A stretch of 64,000 nucleotides of DNA, taken from Alitta virens (taxonomy: Eukaryota; Annelida; Polychaeta; Phyllodocida; Nereididae). Positions 22,594 to 34,693 of this stretch are shown here, piece by piece. A model generated the notes under the pieces. That model was not told the origin of the DNA and did not search any database. It worked only from the letters and a program-made list of their open reading frames with translations. Both the position numbers and the translations under genes were made by a program. The DNA is taken from NCBI GenBank assembly GCA_932294295.1, contig OW028583.1, positions 2,418,501 to 2,482,500 of the forward strand, given 5' to 3'. How positions within the stretch are numbered: position 1 is the first letter of the stretch; each line of letters begins with the position of its first letter.

Positions 22594-25500
22594 TTAGTCC
22601 CATCCATCCTCGTCATCGCTATCGTATCGAGTCGTCCGAATCGCTTTTTCCATAAAACATTCCGGTTTTGTCTTCTCTTCCTTTTCCAAGTCAGATTGAA
22701 CGGCTCCCGCATCGGCCAACATGAGTTCTAGGTCTGAAAATATTATTGAAGAAAATGTTGATGTTATAGAGCATTCAAACGGACTACATTTCACACATGA
22801 GATTTATGAAAGTGTTGATGTGATGTCATGCTGTTATATGAAGCTGTGGCCAATCCCTGAGTTTAGGTTTATATCGTAAATTAAAACTAAACTGTTGTGC
22901 AAAAGTGGGCATGTAATGGTGAAAAATATCATGAGACAAGAAGGCAGTATTGGTTTATATAATTACTTGAATGTGCTAAATCTGGAGACACAGTAACTTT
23001 AATTGTGCACGTCGAATCTGTTTGCTTACCATCCTGACTAAGATTCATTCCTCCGAAGGACAAAGGTCCGACATATTGTTTCTTCAAGTCTCCTTCGTAG
23101 TATACGAACACAGTCGGTAAATTCTTGTCAGGGTAATTAGGAATACAGACGCTGGCGACGCTCCGCAAAAATTTTGTGGCAGGAAACTTCTGAGCGAGGG
23201 CGTTGATGTGATTGTTGACTAGTGAGCAAAGAGGAATTCTGAAATATAAAAGAAACACATTTGATTAGTTACGTCACATGCACATTATATGTCAATGACA
23301 TGCATCGATGTGCGATGATAAGTGATCTTTAAATAGGCAACGACCATCTTTTCTGGAACGGACGATTGATTCATTCTGGATGGCTTGACATCGAATCTTT
23401 ACCTACTTGCCGAAAGTCTAAGGGTTGTCCCATTTAAAAGCGTGGGGGGAGGGGAGAGTAGACCTGAAAACTTTCAGCCACAAACCCCCGTTTTTGTTTC
23501 ATGAAATCACAAACATGAGATAAAAGTAGGTTAGGGTATAGTGCAGTATAGCGGACCCAAATGTATGCCCATATTTGGCGTCCATGAAATATTAAAGAAA
23601 TCTCTCATTTTAGCCAAAATTTGTTCTAGCACAGAAGAGGAATAATATTCGCATATTACAGCGGGGGTTTGGGGGCGACAGCCCCGGATAAAAGAAAAAA
23701 TTAACAATTAACAATGAAAAGAGCGGTCGTTTTTTGTGACGTCATTCATTGAATTCAGGGATATGACGTCACAGGCATGACAAAAAGGCTCGTTAAATAA
23801 GGTCATGAATTTGGGTCCGCTATACTGTACTTTTTCCGTAGGTTAACACTGTTTTGCTAACTCCAAATATTTCCGGAAAAATAAAGTAAATCGTCATTCT
23901 AGAGCAAAAATGGCCAACTAATAGTTCTATCCCGTATAGGAGGGAGTTAACTACTCTGGACTATGAAGGTTATAACTAACTTATACTCCATGAGGCATAT
24001 TTTACTAATTTGTTCGTTTGAATGCCTTTATTCTGCAAGACAAGTTCAGTTTGCACTCAGGAGGGAGTTAACTAGCATTTTTGTTGGTTATATCCCGATG
24101 CCAAAGGCGACTATGAGGGATATAACCAACTTATACTCCACCAGACATAATTACTAATATGTTTAATTATTGTTTTGTTTTAATACCTTTATTCTGCAAA
24201 ACACTTAAGTTCAGTTTGCACTCAGGAGGAAGTTAACTAACATTTTCGTTGGTTATAGCCCACTTAGAACAATAGGAAAACAGTCTAAGTTGAGAATAAT
24301 AACCATTAAGACTTAGGCCAAAATTGAATTAGGGTGTCGATATGCAAAAATAATTCACCCACTGCTCCTTTGGATGTCTATAAAAATTTAATAGCAGAAT
24401 ATATATCACTTACCCTTGTTTGTAGACGTGTATTACGACCCAGATTCCTTCCCCTGCTTTGTTCACTTCTCGGACGTATTCGTCTCGTGAAATTTCTCGG
24501 ACCGATCCAAAGTTCCCTTTGTTCATGGCCACCGCAATTTCTTGCATACGCTGCCGTCTGCCAATGAATAACAACAAATATTAATCAAACTGAAATCTAA
24601 AAATAATAATCGAAGTAGGCGTTACCCATTACTTTACCTGTGATTCAGTCACTCTGTTCACCTTGCCCACCCAGGAAATGTACCCCAGGCAAATCTCGCA
24701 AAGTTGAGGTATTATCATAATTTATTCATGTGGGTCACGTGATCAGTGCTGCCAAACTAAGAACTAGATGGGCTTGTCCGCCGTTAATAGTTTATAATAT
24801 CTACTCATATGGAGTGTTAAAACAGTTTACCTTGTACAGAATCAGTTTTCATAGCTTCAATTAATGTATAAACACAACTTAGGCCATGTCAAGGCGGGGT
24901 CAACTAATTTAAATATAACGTTTGGGTCTCTGCTGATTGGCTAGTTTGGAGCCGACTCTCGACTTATTTACTGGAGCCTTTGCTGGAGTGACCTTGCCAA
25001 GCTTTCTCTGTGCATGCATGCCCTGCCATTATAACACCAACAACAAGCATTTTATCATCTATACAATATCATAGTACACCTATGCTGAGGCAGGTAAAAC
25101 ATGACCCCACCCATGGGTAAGTGTGTAACAGCTTGGTGGGTGAGACAGACTTTACTATGATGTCCTATATTTTTGCACCAGATAGGGTGAATGTGTAACG
25201 CATCATCTCATCATTACGTCTGTTTGAAGCAGGTCATATAAGCTGACTCCCACAGCTTCAGACGCAATGGCATAGAGACACAGACCATTGACTGGAAACT
25301 CAGAAACTTAGAACGGTGGAGCGAAAAATAATGTCCAAAATCATTGCCGATCCAAATCGAGAAAGGAATATTACCTGTAAGCCTCAAAAACTCTTTGTTC
25401 TTCTTCGTCAACATCGTCTTCATTTTCATCTAATTCATCTAATGTCATTTGGTCCATTGACTTGCCTGCAAAATCATTCATAATATCATCATCTCGGACA

Positions 25501-27430
25501 ATCATAACATCATTGATGTACCATAGTAGACAGGGATTGTTTACAATTTGAAATAGGCCACGCGATTGACTAGCCGCTCACGTAAAATCATATTTGGTAA
25601 CTTTGCGTGAGCTCCTGCTCGCAGAATTTGATCAATGGTTCATATAAACAGTTATGCCAAGCTTTGAATAAGCAAGAATTCAATCGCAATCTAAAGTATA
25701 GCTTATATAAGATGGGTTTTCCTTTTTAAGTTAGATTGCAAGATAGTCAAAAGTGGTTCTGCAACTCCTTATCGAAACAACTCATGCTGACCCTAACTTT
25801 TGCGTGAGCTCTGCGTGCACGTGAGCATTAGCTCGCGTCAAATTTCAATCCCTGAGTAGGGTCCATAATAAATTTCCATTTGTTTTTTGGTCATACTTTA
25901 TCATAAACATTATTTTAGCTGCACAGAATAGACAAATACTAACAGGTCAAACTCCAACTTTCTAACCAACAAAAATACCCTCTCTGTACTAATTAACTTT
26001 TGGTTTCTCATATTGATAATCTTTTGCCATTTTTGTCATCATTGCGGCCATATTGACATGGTCACAGAGAAGCAGCAATTACAACGGAGAATATGGCAAA
26101 CGTTAAGTCAATTGTTTAATTAACTCGTCAGTTGAATCTCTCTGATGCGAAAAATTACTTTGATAATAAACTGTACAGTTGTAAATACTTTCATATTTGT
26201 ACAACTTTCAAGTACAGAGAAAATGTAAATTGTCTGTTTTATAAATGTATATTTGTAATCAATTACTGTACGTGTAATCAGCTGATTAATATAAAAAGCT
26301 AGGATTTGACTCGTTGCTATCGTTTCTGTCCATTTTACGCTGCTTCATATCATAGAAAATTATAACTGAAAAACGGGTTGACATTCATTTTGAATCCTAC
26401 TTCACTTTAAATATAAATAATTTAATATATATAATAATATTGATAATTTAAGTATTTTACCATTGCTTTTCTCTTGAATCGTCTGTTCCAGCATATCTAC
26501 AATGTCGTCCTCCGATACCTCCTTTTCCTTTTGTGGGATGATTCCCTTCGCTCGCAAAACGTCGTTCCATTCCGTGTCAGCGTTTGGATCCTAGAAAAGA
26601 TCAATTCAAGATAGTTATATTCACCAGTCACCAATGTCAAGAACATAATTAAGTACAAATTGCTATACATTTGACATCGAATGCAAATGAATTTCGTCAC
26701 AAACAAAGAGCGACCGTTTTCATTTTTCACGGCAAGATCGATGTTTATTTTTTATTTTATCTCATTTTACGATTGTTCAAAATATCTGATCACTACGTCA
26801 CGTTTACTGAGGAATATTCGAAAAACTTTCGCCAGATAAAATCGGCAACTTAACAGATTGATTAACCAATCACAAAACTATCCTTAAGGGGCGTGGCACT
26901 TTCATGACCACAACACACTGTCATAATTAGGTATGCAGTTGCCACAAAGAGACATGTCCAATTAACATGGGTGGGGTTTAGTAAAGCTCTTCAAGACTCC
27001 AAATCATGTATATTATTTCAAACATACTCACCATCATCTTTAACTCACTTATGATAAGTTTCACAAGATACTGATTGAATCCACCTAATTAGCCTTAGGC
27101 TTGGGGCAAAATAATAATAGCTCTGTCACTGTCAGTCCTATAGAGCATAGACCTGTGCCTACAAAATCAGTTTCCTAGATCCACTGATCTGCTCAAGACA
27201 AACTTCTGATCTTATACAGAATTCTCTTGTAAGAAAAGGACCTAAAAGGTGAATCATACACAGATGTTCAGGCATGACCATATATGGCCATGACAGATGG
27301 TACCAGAGGTTCAGAAGTTCATGCAAACCGGCGCCGTTATTAATTGATTTCGCAAAATCTAGACAGATTAAGGTCATTTTTACACTCTAAACACTTCCCT
27401 TTACATAAGATCTTTCATACACACCTGCAT
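22594..27430 (-). CDS. PDCL3: Phosducin-like protein 3 (PDCL3/VIAF1), complete, six coding exons
   Basis: PDCL3 is a cytosolic thioredoxin-fold protein of the phosducin family that works with the CCT/TRiC chaperonin in folding actin and tubulin, and in vertebrates stabilises VEGFR2. Coding exons in transcript order are 27430-27425 (only Met-Gln), 26590-26461, 25465-25375, 24557-24414, 23238-23030 and 22733-22594. All borders are GT-AG and phases fit, giving 239 aa, the length of human PDCL3. Visible landmarks are DPNADTEWN at residue 3, an acidic stretch [14 protein letters not shown] in exon 3, [21 protein letters not shown] across exons 4-5, [16 protein letters not shown] near 155-170 and [11 protein letters not shown] before the last helix. 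The C-terminus ends [11 protein letters not shown], keeping an acidic tail with a DSD that suits CK2-type phosphorylation. The two-codon first coding exon is conserved in style with the vertebrate [10 protein letters not shown] start. Confidence 0.95.
23422..23510. mobile_element. MITE-A left-end fragment in PDCL3 intron
   Basis: GGGTTGTCCCATTTAAAAG is followed by a G-rich stretch and CTGAAAACTTTCAG. The right terminus is missing, and MITE-B begins 24 bp later. Confidence 0.55.
23526..23845. mobile_element. MITE-B copy with perfect 8-bp target duplication, in PDCL3 intron
   Basis: The element at 23534-23837 (304 bp) is flanked by GTAGGTTA at 23526-23533 and 23838-23845. Its ends are inverted: AGTGCAGTATAGCGGACCC near the left and GGGTCCGCTATACTGTAC near the right, the right end closing with TTTTTCC. 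Two more copies occur at 29209-29482 and 51672-51974, each with its own 8-bp flank. Eight-base duplications are typical of hAT and P superfamilies. Confidence 0.9.
23935..24262. repeat. Short tandem duplication in PDCL3 intron
   Basis: AGGAGGGAGTTAACTA recurs near 23938, 24058 and (as AGGAGGAAGTTAACTA) 24223. Each time it follows or precedes TTATACTCCA and CCTTTATTCTGCAA. Spacing is about 120 and 165 bp, so the units are unequal. Confidence 0.7.
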
Positions 27431-27784
27431 GATGGCTTCAAAATCTGGAAACTTCAGAAATATCAAGAATAACAACTCTCACGTGCAGCAGTAGAGCGTT
27501 CTGTCAATCTACTTGTAGCTTCCGTTATGAGAAGTATGGGAAATTCTCACAAGAGGGTGCAAACAAATTCTGAGACAACGCCATCTAGTGTGTGACATAA
27601 AATTTCGTATAAACACGTTTGAAAGGTGCGTGTTTTACTTGATGATGAGGTTTGTTTTCTTAAACAGAAGTGACGAATTTTGTGTTTATTCGAGTGAAAT
27701 TTCTCACGATCACTGACTACCGGGACGGTTATTTTTACCCCGATGGCATAGAACTGAACATAATCAACCAATTTACCTGCTGTC
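27431..27784. promoter_or_regulatory. Head-to-head promoter between PDCL3 and ABHD13
   Basis: The start codons of PDCL3 (minus) and ABHD13 (plus) are separated by 354 bp. The interval holds a CACGTG E-box at 27480-27485, a GCCATCT word that is the complement of the YY1-type AGATGGC, and a CCAAT word shortly before the ABHD13 ATG. No TATA box is placed well for either gene. The arrangement suggests a shared bidirectional promoter. Transcription starts are not visible from sequence alone. Confidence 0.6.
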
Positions 27785-30700
27785 ATGTCTACCAAAGTCA
27801 ATATTAATCACGGCCACAGTCATTCATGTTCACAGGCCCACTCACACAGCCATGGAAGTGCTGATCCAGCCATGGACCCCCTCATGGGCCTTGGGACTTA
27901 CGAATTCCTGGGAAAACTCATCTTCCACCTGTTTATGAAGTTTTGGGGACAATGCACCGCAACGCTGCTGATATTGCTAATTCTATACTATTTATATGGA
28001 TTTCTAATAACTTTGTTAATACTATGCACAGCCATTATAGGTGAGTGATTTGTAAGATGAATTATACTTGATATTGTTTATTGAATAGGGTAACTCCAGA
28101 TATAAGAAACCGTATTCAACTAAACATCAATATATGCTTGTGAAATTAGTAGTAACATTTGAATCTGCGCATCGTGTGAAATTTGGACATGCCCACCTGT
28201 CGAATAAGCAATGATAAGAAAACAAAAACTGTTACGCGCCAAGTCAAAACTTATGAACATCAATATTTTTTACACACACAAAAGCGATAATTATTTTGTG
28301 CATTTGATCATTAATTGTAATCTATTATTATTTTTATTTTTTTTGCAGGATTTTTATACAACATACAAGACAGTCTGTTATATTACCCAGACAACCCGCC
28401 TCATTCACGGTTGTATGTGGAGCTGCCTAGTGTGTTGAATCTGGCATTTGAAAATGTTTTTGTTAAAGCCGGACACATCGTCCTCAATATGTATTTTATA
28501 AAACAACGTCCAGAGACTTTCAGTACTGCGCCAACTGTGATATACTTCCATGGAAATGCCGGCAATATTGGCCACAGGTATGTTGTTTGATTGGGCAGTG
28601 TTCCAGCTAGGCCATTTGAGCATGGCACTGCGCTATGCCCGACGCCTCCTGCGCCATGCCCGATTTTCTGAGCGCCATGCCTGAAATAAAGTTAAAAACC
28701 TTTTTTTCTTTGGCTTTTGAACTAGCTGGGTACCCTATATGACTAAACGAGTCTACTTAGGTGCCCTTATATCTTTGCATGTGTGCTATGCCCAATCAAA
28801 TCCCAGCTGGAACACTCTTGGAGGGGGGGGGGGGGGTTGTAATTAAGTTGTTGTGATAATTCAATGCTCCCGTTGTATTATTATTTTTACTTCCAATGCT
28901 ACAAGCGTATCATTATATGTAAAAAAAAGCAGATCTATATTTCCAAAGGTAGGCGTTGATTACTAACACAACAGTTTGCTGCTGAAGCATAACGGTATGT
29001 TAGTGAACTACATCCAGCATAATGCTGTACAGTGTACACTAGTGCTTACCTTTTTTGTTTAACGATTGGCACTCTCTTTTTTGCAGGCTCCTAAATGCTC
29101 ACGCTCTCCACGGATTCTCAGGGATGAATGTTTTGTTGGTAGAATACAGAGGTTATGGAAAAAGTTCTGGTTCTCCATCCGAATCCGGTAAGAAATTTTA
29201 AACACTGCGGGTTTAGTGCAGTTTAGCGGACCCAAATTTATACCCATATTTGGCGTCCATTAAATATGAACATAAATCACAACAAAATTTTGTATCCTGT
29301 AGCAGGGGTTCTGGGGCAGCAGCCCCCGATAAAAATAAACATCTTTCTTGCTTGAAAATGATCACCGCTGTCGTTTATTTGTAACGTCATCCATTGAACT
29401 CAGTATTTCTACATCATAGGCCTGGCAATGAGGCTAGCTAAATATGGTCATAAATCTAGGTCCGCTATACTGCACTTTTTCCAACACTGCTTAGTTTTTC
29501 GCATAATATTGAATTTGGGCTTTTAATGGGTATTGTGGGTTCTTGTTACTGGAATTGGGCGGTAACCAGTTCCCCATACCGGCCGGTAACCCATAGTTGA
29601 GATAAACCGTAGAGCTGAGCAGAGCTCCAGCAACTTGGTTTGCCCTCACCATTCTCTCTTGTTCACAGCAGCCTTGTTTTGTCAAGAAAGAGGCAACTTT
29701 GGGACATCCCAATTATTTTATTATGTAGGATTCTGTGACATGACCATGCATTGTGGCTACAGTGCTAGATTGCTGATATAATAAAGCCTATTTAGTACAA
29801 GATTATGCCATAAGCTAATTAATTCCAGGCAGGGTTGGTAAAAATCATGATTGTTAAAATTTAAATCAGATTGGTTTTAATGATGCTACGCAGACTCGAG
29901 TACGGTCTAGCATGAGCCAAGTTTGATCATTTTTCCAGCATACTTACTCAACTGTTCCCTAAAAATGAACAGAACTTTCATTTATTAAACAGTTTGAGTT
30001 TTTGAAAAAAATCAACTAAACAAAATCACAATGTTTTCAAATAAGTCATGTTTTGTGTCGTAAAATATCTAGTTTTCAACTAAATAAATTTGTTAAAATT
30101 CAAAAAACAAAAATCGCTTGATTTAAATCCCTGCTTCCAAGCCTAGACTGATGATGTCTAATGACAAACTAATTTTCCAAGGTCCACGGTGAAATGCCGC
30201 AGCACCCGTTCATTTTGTTACAGGATCCCACAAATATTGCAGAGAATCGGTGAAAGTAAATGGAAAACTTATATTTTGTAAAGAGTATCTAATTGTCAAT
30301 AAAATTATACATATATATAGTATGCATTTCTTTTATTCACCTTCAATTATTTCTTTCAGGGTTGTACAAAGATGCCAAGGCAGCATTCGATTACCTCCTC
30401 AAAAGAAAAGACATCGACCTCAACAAGATCTACATTTTTGGCCGGTCTTTAGGGGGAGCAGTCGCGATACAGCTAGCCAGTGAACCTGCATACGCTTGCC
30501 AGACGAGAGGACTTATCATTGAAAATACTTTCACGTCCCTGCCAGAAATTGCCAAACATCTTTTTGACTTAAGTTTTATTAAAAAACTTCCATTGTGGTT
30601 CTTTAAAAATCAGGTTAGTGCAGCCTTCCATACGTTCTTCATCCTTTAAATTCAAGCCTTATCATCTCATCATTGTGTCTGCCTCTGGCAGCTGGTCATA

Positions 30701-33115
30701 TATAACTTGCCGACCGAGCATCAGACCATTAGCCTTGAGACATTAAATCTCTTGCATATTTTGTGTGTAGACTTAAAAGGGATGTTCTTGATATACATTT
30801 TTCATTCGATATCGATATCAGTTTTCCGCTTTAGATATTGCAATATCGCAATATCAGGCAAATTTTGTATTATCAGCATTTCCAGTTTGAAATGGAACCA
30901 CTAGTCACAGGAGTATATCTCCCAAGACATTGTGAAACCATTTTACCTTTTTTAATGTTATAACTAATAAGCCAATTTGTTAGGCAATCAGTTTGCATCA
31001 TCATGGCACTAATGTACAATTATAGAGGATAGACAAAGAATTGAAACAAGAATTTTTTTGATTTTTCGATATCGATATTTTTTCTATTTATCGATATACA
31101 GCATATGACAACCCTAGGGCTTAATGCCATTGCAATACATTTTGTGTTATTATTGATTAATTGTATTGAGCTGCATGCATTCTAATATTTACATGAGGTA
31201 CCAGGTGGCTCTGTCCATGAAAAAGATAGTGCTGACATCTTGTGTTAAAATTAGCTAAAACATGTATGTGTTATTAGAAGATTTTTATATGTTTTCAGGA
31301 GTCTATCAAGAATAGTTATTGTTCCATTTTTATTTAATATATATAATATAATGTTTTTATTGGTTTGGAGTCATGGTTAGATACATTCGTCAGACACAAT
31401 AAACAAATACTACAAATTGAACAACTACAATTTTAACAATACATGCAATTTCAAGTATTAGAACAATACTGGTTGTGAAATAATAGCATAACATAAAATA
31501 TATATTCTAATAAATATCAAATTTATCATGATCTGTTATTATCTTGTTTCAGTATCCATCCAAGGAACGTATCAAGAAAATTACACTGCCAACCTTGTTT
31601 TTATCCGGACTAGCTGATGGTCTTATTCCTCCTGCTATGATGCAAGATCTCTACCAGGTGCGCTTTACATTTATACATAACTTAGTCTCTTAAACCTGCT
31701 CTAAACAATGCTCCAGCGTCGAGATGTTTGGAGTGTTTTGGGAGGGATCTTGAGTCAGAGTTGGAGTAGCCTTTGTTACGCACGGAGTCGGGGGTCGAGA
31801 GTCATGGCTTTTTCTGTATTACTCCTTTGCCTTGGCTCTAAATATATACAGAGAATGACCTTATATGACATAGACCCCGGAGGCGCTGCCAAAACTAGCC
31901 GCCGCTCGTCCTTTTGACCTTTAGTCGAGTTTAGTCGATAGCCTTCATAGCCGCCGCTAAATTTTAAATGACCGACGCCGCCAAATTTTGCCACTAAAAC
32001 TGACGGTAAAACTGTAAGAAAGGCTCGCAATAACTGCCCTGGTGGCAGGCTGGTGCACAGCATTCAATACTTCTTGTGAAAAGACTTTTTTCATGGGCTG
32101 TGAATATTGTGAATGTGTTCAAGTAGTATTAGTCAGGCACATTTCGGTGTTTTTTGTGCAGTAATAAAATTGTAAGTTTCTTGTAGAGATCCGAGGGTCG
32201 TGAATTTATATATAGTCTGATTTTAATCGGCTAGAAGTTAGCCATCCAAAAATGACTTAAGTCAGTAAGTTAGTCAAAGTTAGTAATTTTTGGGTTTAGT
32301 TAGTTAGAGGACCATGACTAAAGTGACTCCGGAGTTTATTATGACACACTGATTTTATTTACAACAGTTGGTTGCCATTTAGCAATTTGTTCACAATTTA
32401 TTATTACTTGGACTTTCAGGGCTCTTGTAGTAGGATGAAAAGAGTTGCCTTATTCGAATCAGGGACTCACAACGAGACGTGGCACTGTCCCGGCTACTAC
32501 GAAGCCATCAATCGATTCGTTGCCGAGGTGAGTAAAATTTTGAGTGAAAATGATCGCATTGAAAAGTATCAAAGAAAATGTAAACTCTTAATAACGTAAT
32601 TACGATCAGCCAAACTATCATAATGTTACTCAGTAATTATTCAGCGGCGGATCCAGAAAATTTCAGACGGGGAGGGCCGACATCAAATTGTCTGTGCCTC
32701 TCCCTGACTGATGACTATTATTGCAATGTAAAATTGGCGCTGAATGAGGGGGAGGTGGGGGGGAGGTTTGGAGGGCAGGCACCGGTGGCACCTGTTATTA
32801 GAAGGATATGGGCAGCGAACCCACATCATATTGTAACTGGCGTGTGCGTGTGCGTGTGCGTGCATTCGATAAAGCTTGATAATGATATTATATAAATATT
32901 AATATAACGTTTGGCGGAGTTTTATTTTGCAAATAGAGGTTAGGCTTGGAATATGAACCAATACTTTAAACTCTAGGCTACCAAATTACCGCTATGACTA
33001 ATTACTCTTTTTCTGTTCATTTCAGGTTTCAATTCTTGAGCCAAAGGACAGTAAAGAAAGCTTATCTTATTCTGTCGACGTCCCTTTTAATGATCACGGA
33101 ATTTATGTGATTTAG
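27785..33115 (+). CDS. ABHD13: Alpha/beta hydrolase domain protein 13 (ABHD13), complete, seven coding exons
   Basis: ABHD13 is a membrane-anchored serine hydrolase whose natural substrate is poorly defined. Coding exons are 27785-28040, 28349-28577, 29087-29187, 30360-30613, 31553-31657, 32420-32527 and 33026-33115. All have GT-AG borders and matching phases and give 380 aa, against 337 aa in human. A hydrophobic N-terminal anchor spans about residues 50-85. YFHGNAGNIGHR at 151-162 forms the oxyanion region, and GRSLGG at 223-228 carries the nucleophile Ser225. The acid is Asp302 in SGLAD, and the base is His332 in GTHNETW. All three catalytic residues are intact, so an active enzyme is expected. 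The extra length is mainly a His-rich N-terminus (six His between residues 9 and 23), which I do not recall in vertebrate orthologues. The C-terminus ends NDHGIYVI. Confidence 0.96.
28596..28817. mobile_element. MITE with 13-bp inverted ends in ABHD13 intron 2
   Basis: CAGTGTTCCAGCT opens and AGCTGGAACACTC closes a 222-bp segment. Inner words GCTATGCCCGA and GCTATGCCCAATC recur. Flanking bases (TGATTGGG and TTGGAGGG) are only partly alike, so the target duplication is not secure. A G run follows at once. Confidence 0.6.
29201..29490. mobile_element. MITE-B copy with perfect 8-bp target duplication, in ABHD13 intron 3
   Basis: The element at 29209-29482 (274 bp) is flanked by AACACTGC at 29201-29208 and 29483-29490. 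The left end reads GGGTTTAGTGCAG and the right end CTATACTGCACTTTTTCC. It keeps the shared inner phrase CCCATATTTGGCGTCCAT. It begins 13 bp after the exon 3 donor. Confidence 0.92.
29822..30141. mobile_element. hAT-like MITE in ABHD13 intron 3
   Basis: The segment 29830-30133 starts CAGGGTTGGTAAAAATCATG and ends TTGATTTAAATCCCTG. CAGGG/CCCTG termini are usual for hAT elements. The flanks ATTCCAGG and CTTCCAAG agree at 6 of 8 positions, fitting an aged 8-bp duplication. Confidence 0.6.
30650..30760. repeat. Dispersed repeat fragment (ATCATCTCATCATT family)
   Basis: CTTATCATCTCATCATTGTG, then TCTGGCAGCTGGTCATATA, then GAGACATTAAA resemble segments near 25200-25290 and 58875-58955. It probably belongs to a SINE tail, as the 58.9-kb copy directly follows SINE S1 sequence. 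Confidence 0.5.
30778..31116. mobile_element. Diverged copy of the TAGGGCTGTACA MITE in ABHD13 intron 4
   Basis: AGGGATGTTCTTGATATAC on the left and TATCGATATACAGCATATG then ACAACCCTA on the right correspond to the ends of the element at 42609-43006. The inside is likewise rich in CGATAT words. Length is about 339 bp. No target duplication was found. Confidence 0.5.
31337..31505 (-). mobile_element. 5'-truncated LINE 3' end in ABHD13 intron 4
   Basis: This segment matches the 3' untranslated region of the LINE remnant at 40185-42370, including ACAATAAACAAATACTACAA and ATACATGCAATTTCAA. In minus-strand sense it ends in a TA-rich tail preceded by an AATAAA-like signal, as expected of a truncated retrocopy. 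Confidence 0.65.
32643..32870. repeat. Possible hAT MITE fragment plus GT microsatellite in ABHD13 intron 6
   Basis: CAGCGGCGGATCCAGAAAA resembles the terminus of many invertebrate hAT-type MITEs, and a G-rich stretch follows. No right terminus was found. A (GTGTGC)n run lies near 32838-32862. Confidence 0.4.
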
Positions 33116-33389
33116 CTCCCAAATTAGCATAGATATTTTAGATAATTGAACACTTGGATTCGTAATTTTCTCATATTCCAGTTCATTCTATATAACTACG
33201 ATGTATTGTTGAAGTAAATTCGCAGTGATAGTTATCATCACTTTGTCGAACTCGACGTCCGGAAATCGAAAACTTTCTAGTGATCCGTACTACATTTATT
33301 TGTTGAATATTTTTATTTTTAAATCAGAATATGTGACCTACTTGTAATTATTATATTGAATATTAGTTATATGGTTTTGTGGAATGTGT
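33116..33389 (+). other. ABHD13 3' UTR and flank
   Basis: AT-rich sequence following the ABHD13 stop codon. I see no canonical AATAAA before the MITE at 33398, so the mRNA end is uncertain. Confidence 0.35.
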
Positions 33390-33611
33390 ACCCCAAGCAG
33401 GGCTGGTCCTAGGGCAGCGCAAGCAAAGCAGCTGCATTGTACCCACGTGTAAATAGACCCCCACACATCGTTAATATAAGGCCAGAATCAAAATTGAAGA
33501 GCAAAGAAAAAATTAGAAAAAAACTTGATTTAGGTGAATCAGGGATATTTAGGAAGCAAATTAGACCCCACTTTGGGCCCTGTGAGTGTTAGGACCGGCC
33601 CTGTTACCAAG
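33390..33611. mobile_element. hAT-like MITE, 206 bp
   Basis: The element at 33398-33603 starts CAGGGCTGGTCCTAGG and ends TAGGACCGGCCCTG, a near-perfect inverted pair. Flanks ACCCCAAG and TTACCAAG match at 6 of 8 positions. Confidence 0.75.
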
Positions 33612-33981
33612 GTATTTATTTTGAATCAATATAATGATTTTGTAGAATATATATATATATATGTTTTATCAGAATTGGTCTTGGGTTTATTTTAATGACA
33701 TTGACAGCCCATAATAGGCTAATGTAGTTTGTTTCAAGGGGTTGAAGTTGATTTGCTTTTGAATTTTACAATGAATTTAAATTAATATATTGTTGAAAAT
33801 CGGTTTTGTTTTAATATAGCACGCACAGACTATTTTATAATTGACTTGAAGATGAGAACTTGTGTACCAATGTCAAATCCAGTGATTCGAGAGAATGTTC
33901 TGTTCACAGTCAATATGCAGCCGACAAAAGGCTGCTTTTTTAATGAGCTTCATGATTAAATTGTGAATTGAATTTATCAAA

Positions 33982-34246
33982 GGCGGTTCCATTTTAAATT
34001 GTGGGGTGGGGGCGAACAGGAAAATTTTCAGACAAGCCACAGTATTTTTTAAAGATCTCCTCTGCCTCCTCTTATTTTTACATTAAGATATTAAGGAAAG
34101 GCTGGTCAACCATACCCCCGCCCCCTCCCCTCTTTTTCCTCTTTTGGGGTCCCACCCACCGCCCCCTTCCAAACCCTCTCTTCACTCTTTCAGAAATCAT
34201 CCAATTAATCTGCTGCCACCACCCCACACTTTAAATGGAACAGCCC
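33982..34246. mobile_element. MITE-A copy
   Basis: GGCGGTTCCATTTTAAATTG opens, and CTTTAAATGGAACAGCCC closes. It contains GGGCGAACAGGAAAATTTTCAG and C-rich arms. Confidence 0.8.
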
Positions 34247-34428
34247 AAAGGGGGTCAATTAAATATCATCCTGCAAATCTGGTTAACTTGTAAAGAAGTG
34301 ACGATATAACAGTTGTGTTTATTACATATAGGCTTTTATTACATATTATCTGACTATGATTTGGGTGTGAATACACTTATGCAGTTAATAGATTTAATAT
34401 ATATTTTGTGTTGAGCAAGTGAAGTTTA

Positions 34429-34693
34429 GGGCTGTTCCATTTAAAAATAAGAGTTATGGTGGACCAGAATTATTTTTGAAAAAGCGGGGGGGGGGGGGGG
34501 GGGGGGTTTACAAAAGAGAAATAGAGGGAGAGGGGGGTGGTTTACCAGTATAGTCTTAATAATATATTAATGTAGGAAAAAGCAGGGTTGGGGGGGGGGG
34601 GGGGGGGGTCTGTCAAAAAACATATCTGGGGGCAGAGGGTTTGAAAATTTTCTGGTCCACCCCCCCCCCTTTCTATTTTAAATGGAGCAACCC
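34429..34693. mobile_element. MITE-A copy with two long G runs
   Basis: Ends GGGCTGTTCCATTTAAA and TTTTAAATGGAGCAACCC are inverted. GGTGGACCAGAA and its inverted partner TTCTGGTCCACC lie inside. G runs occupy 34486-34506 (21 G) and 34590-34608 (19 G). Flanking GTTTA and GTATA may be a 5-bp duplication, but other copies do not confirm that length. Confidence 0.85.
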
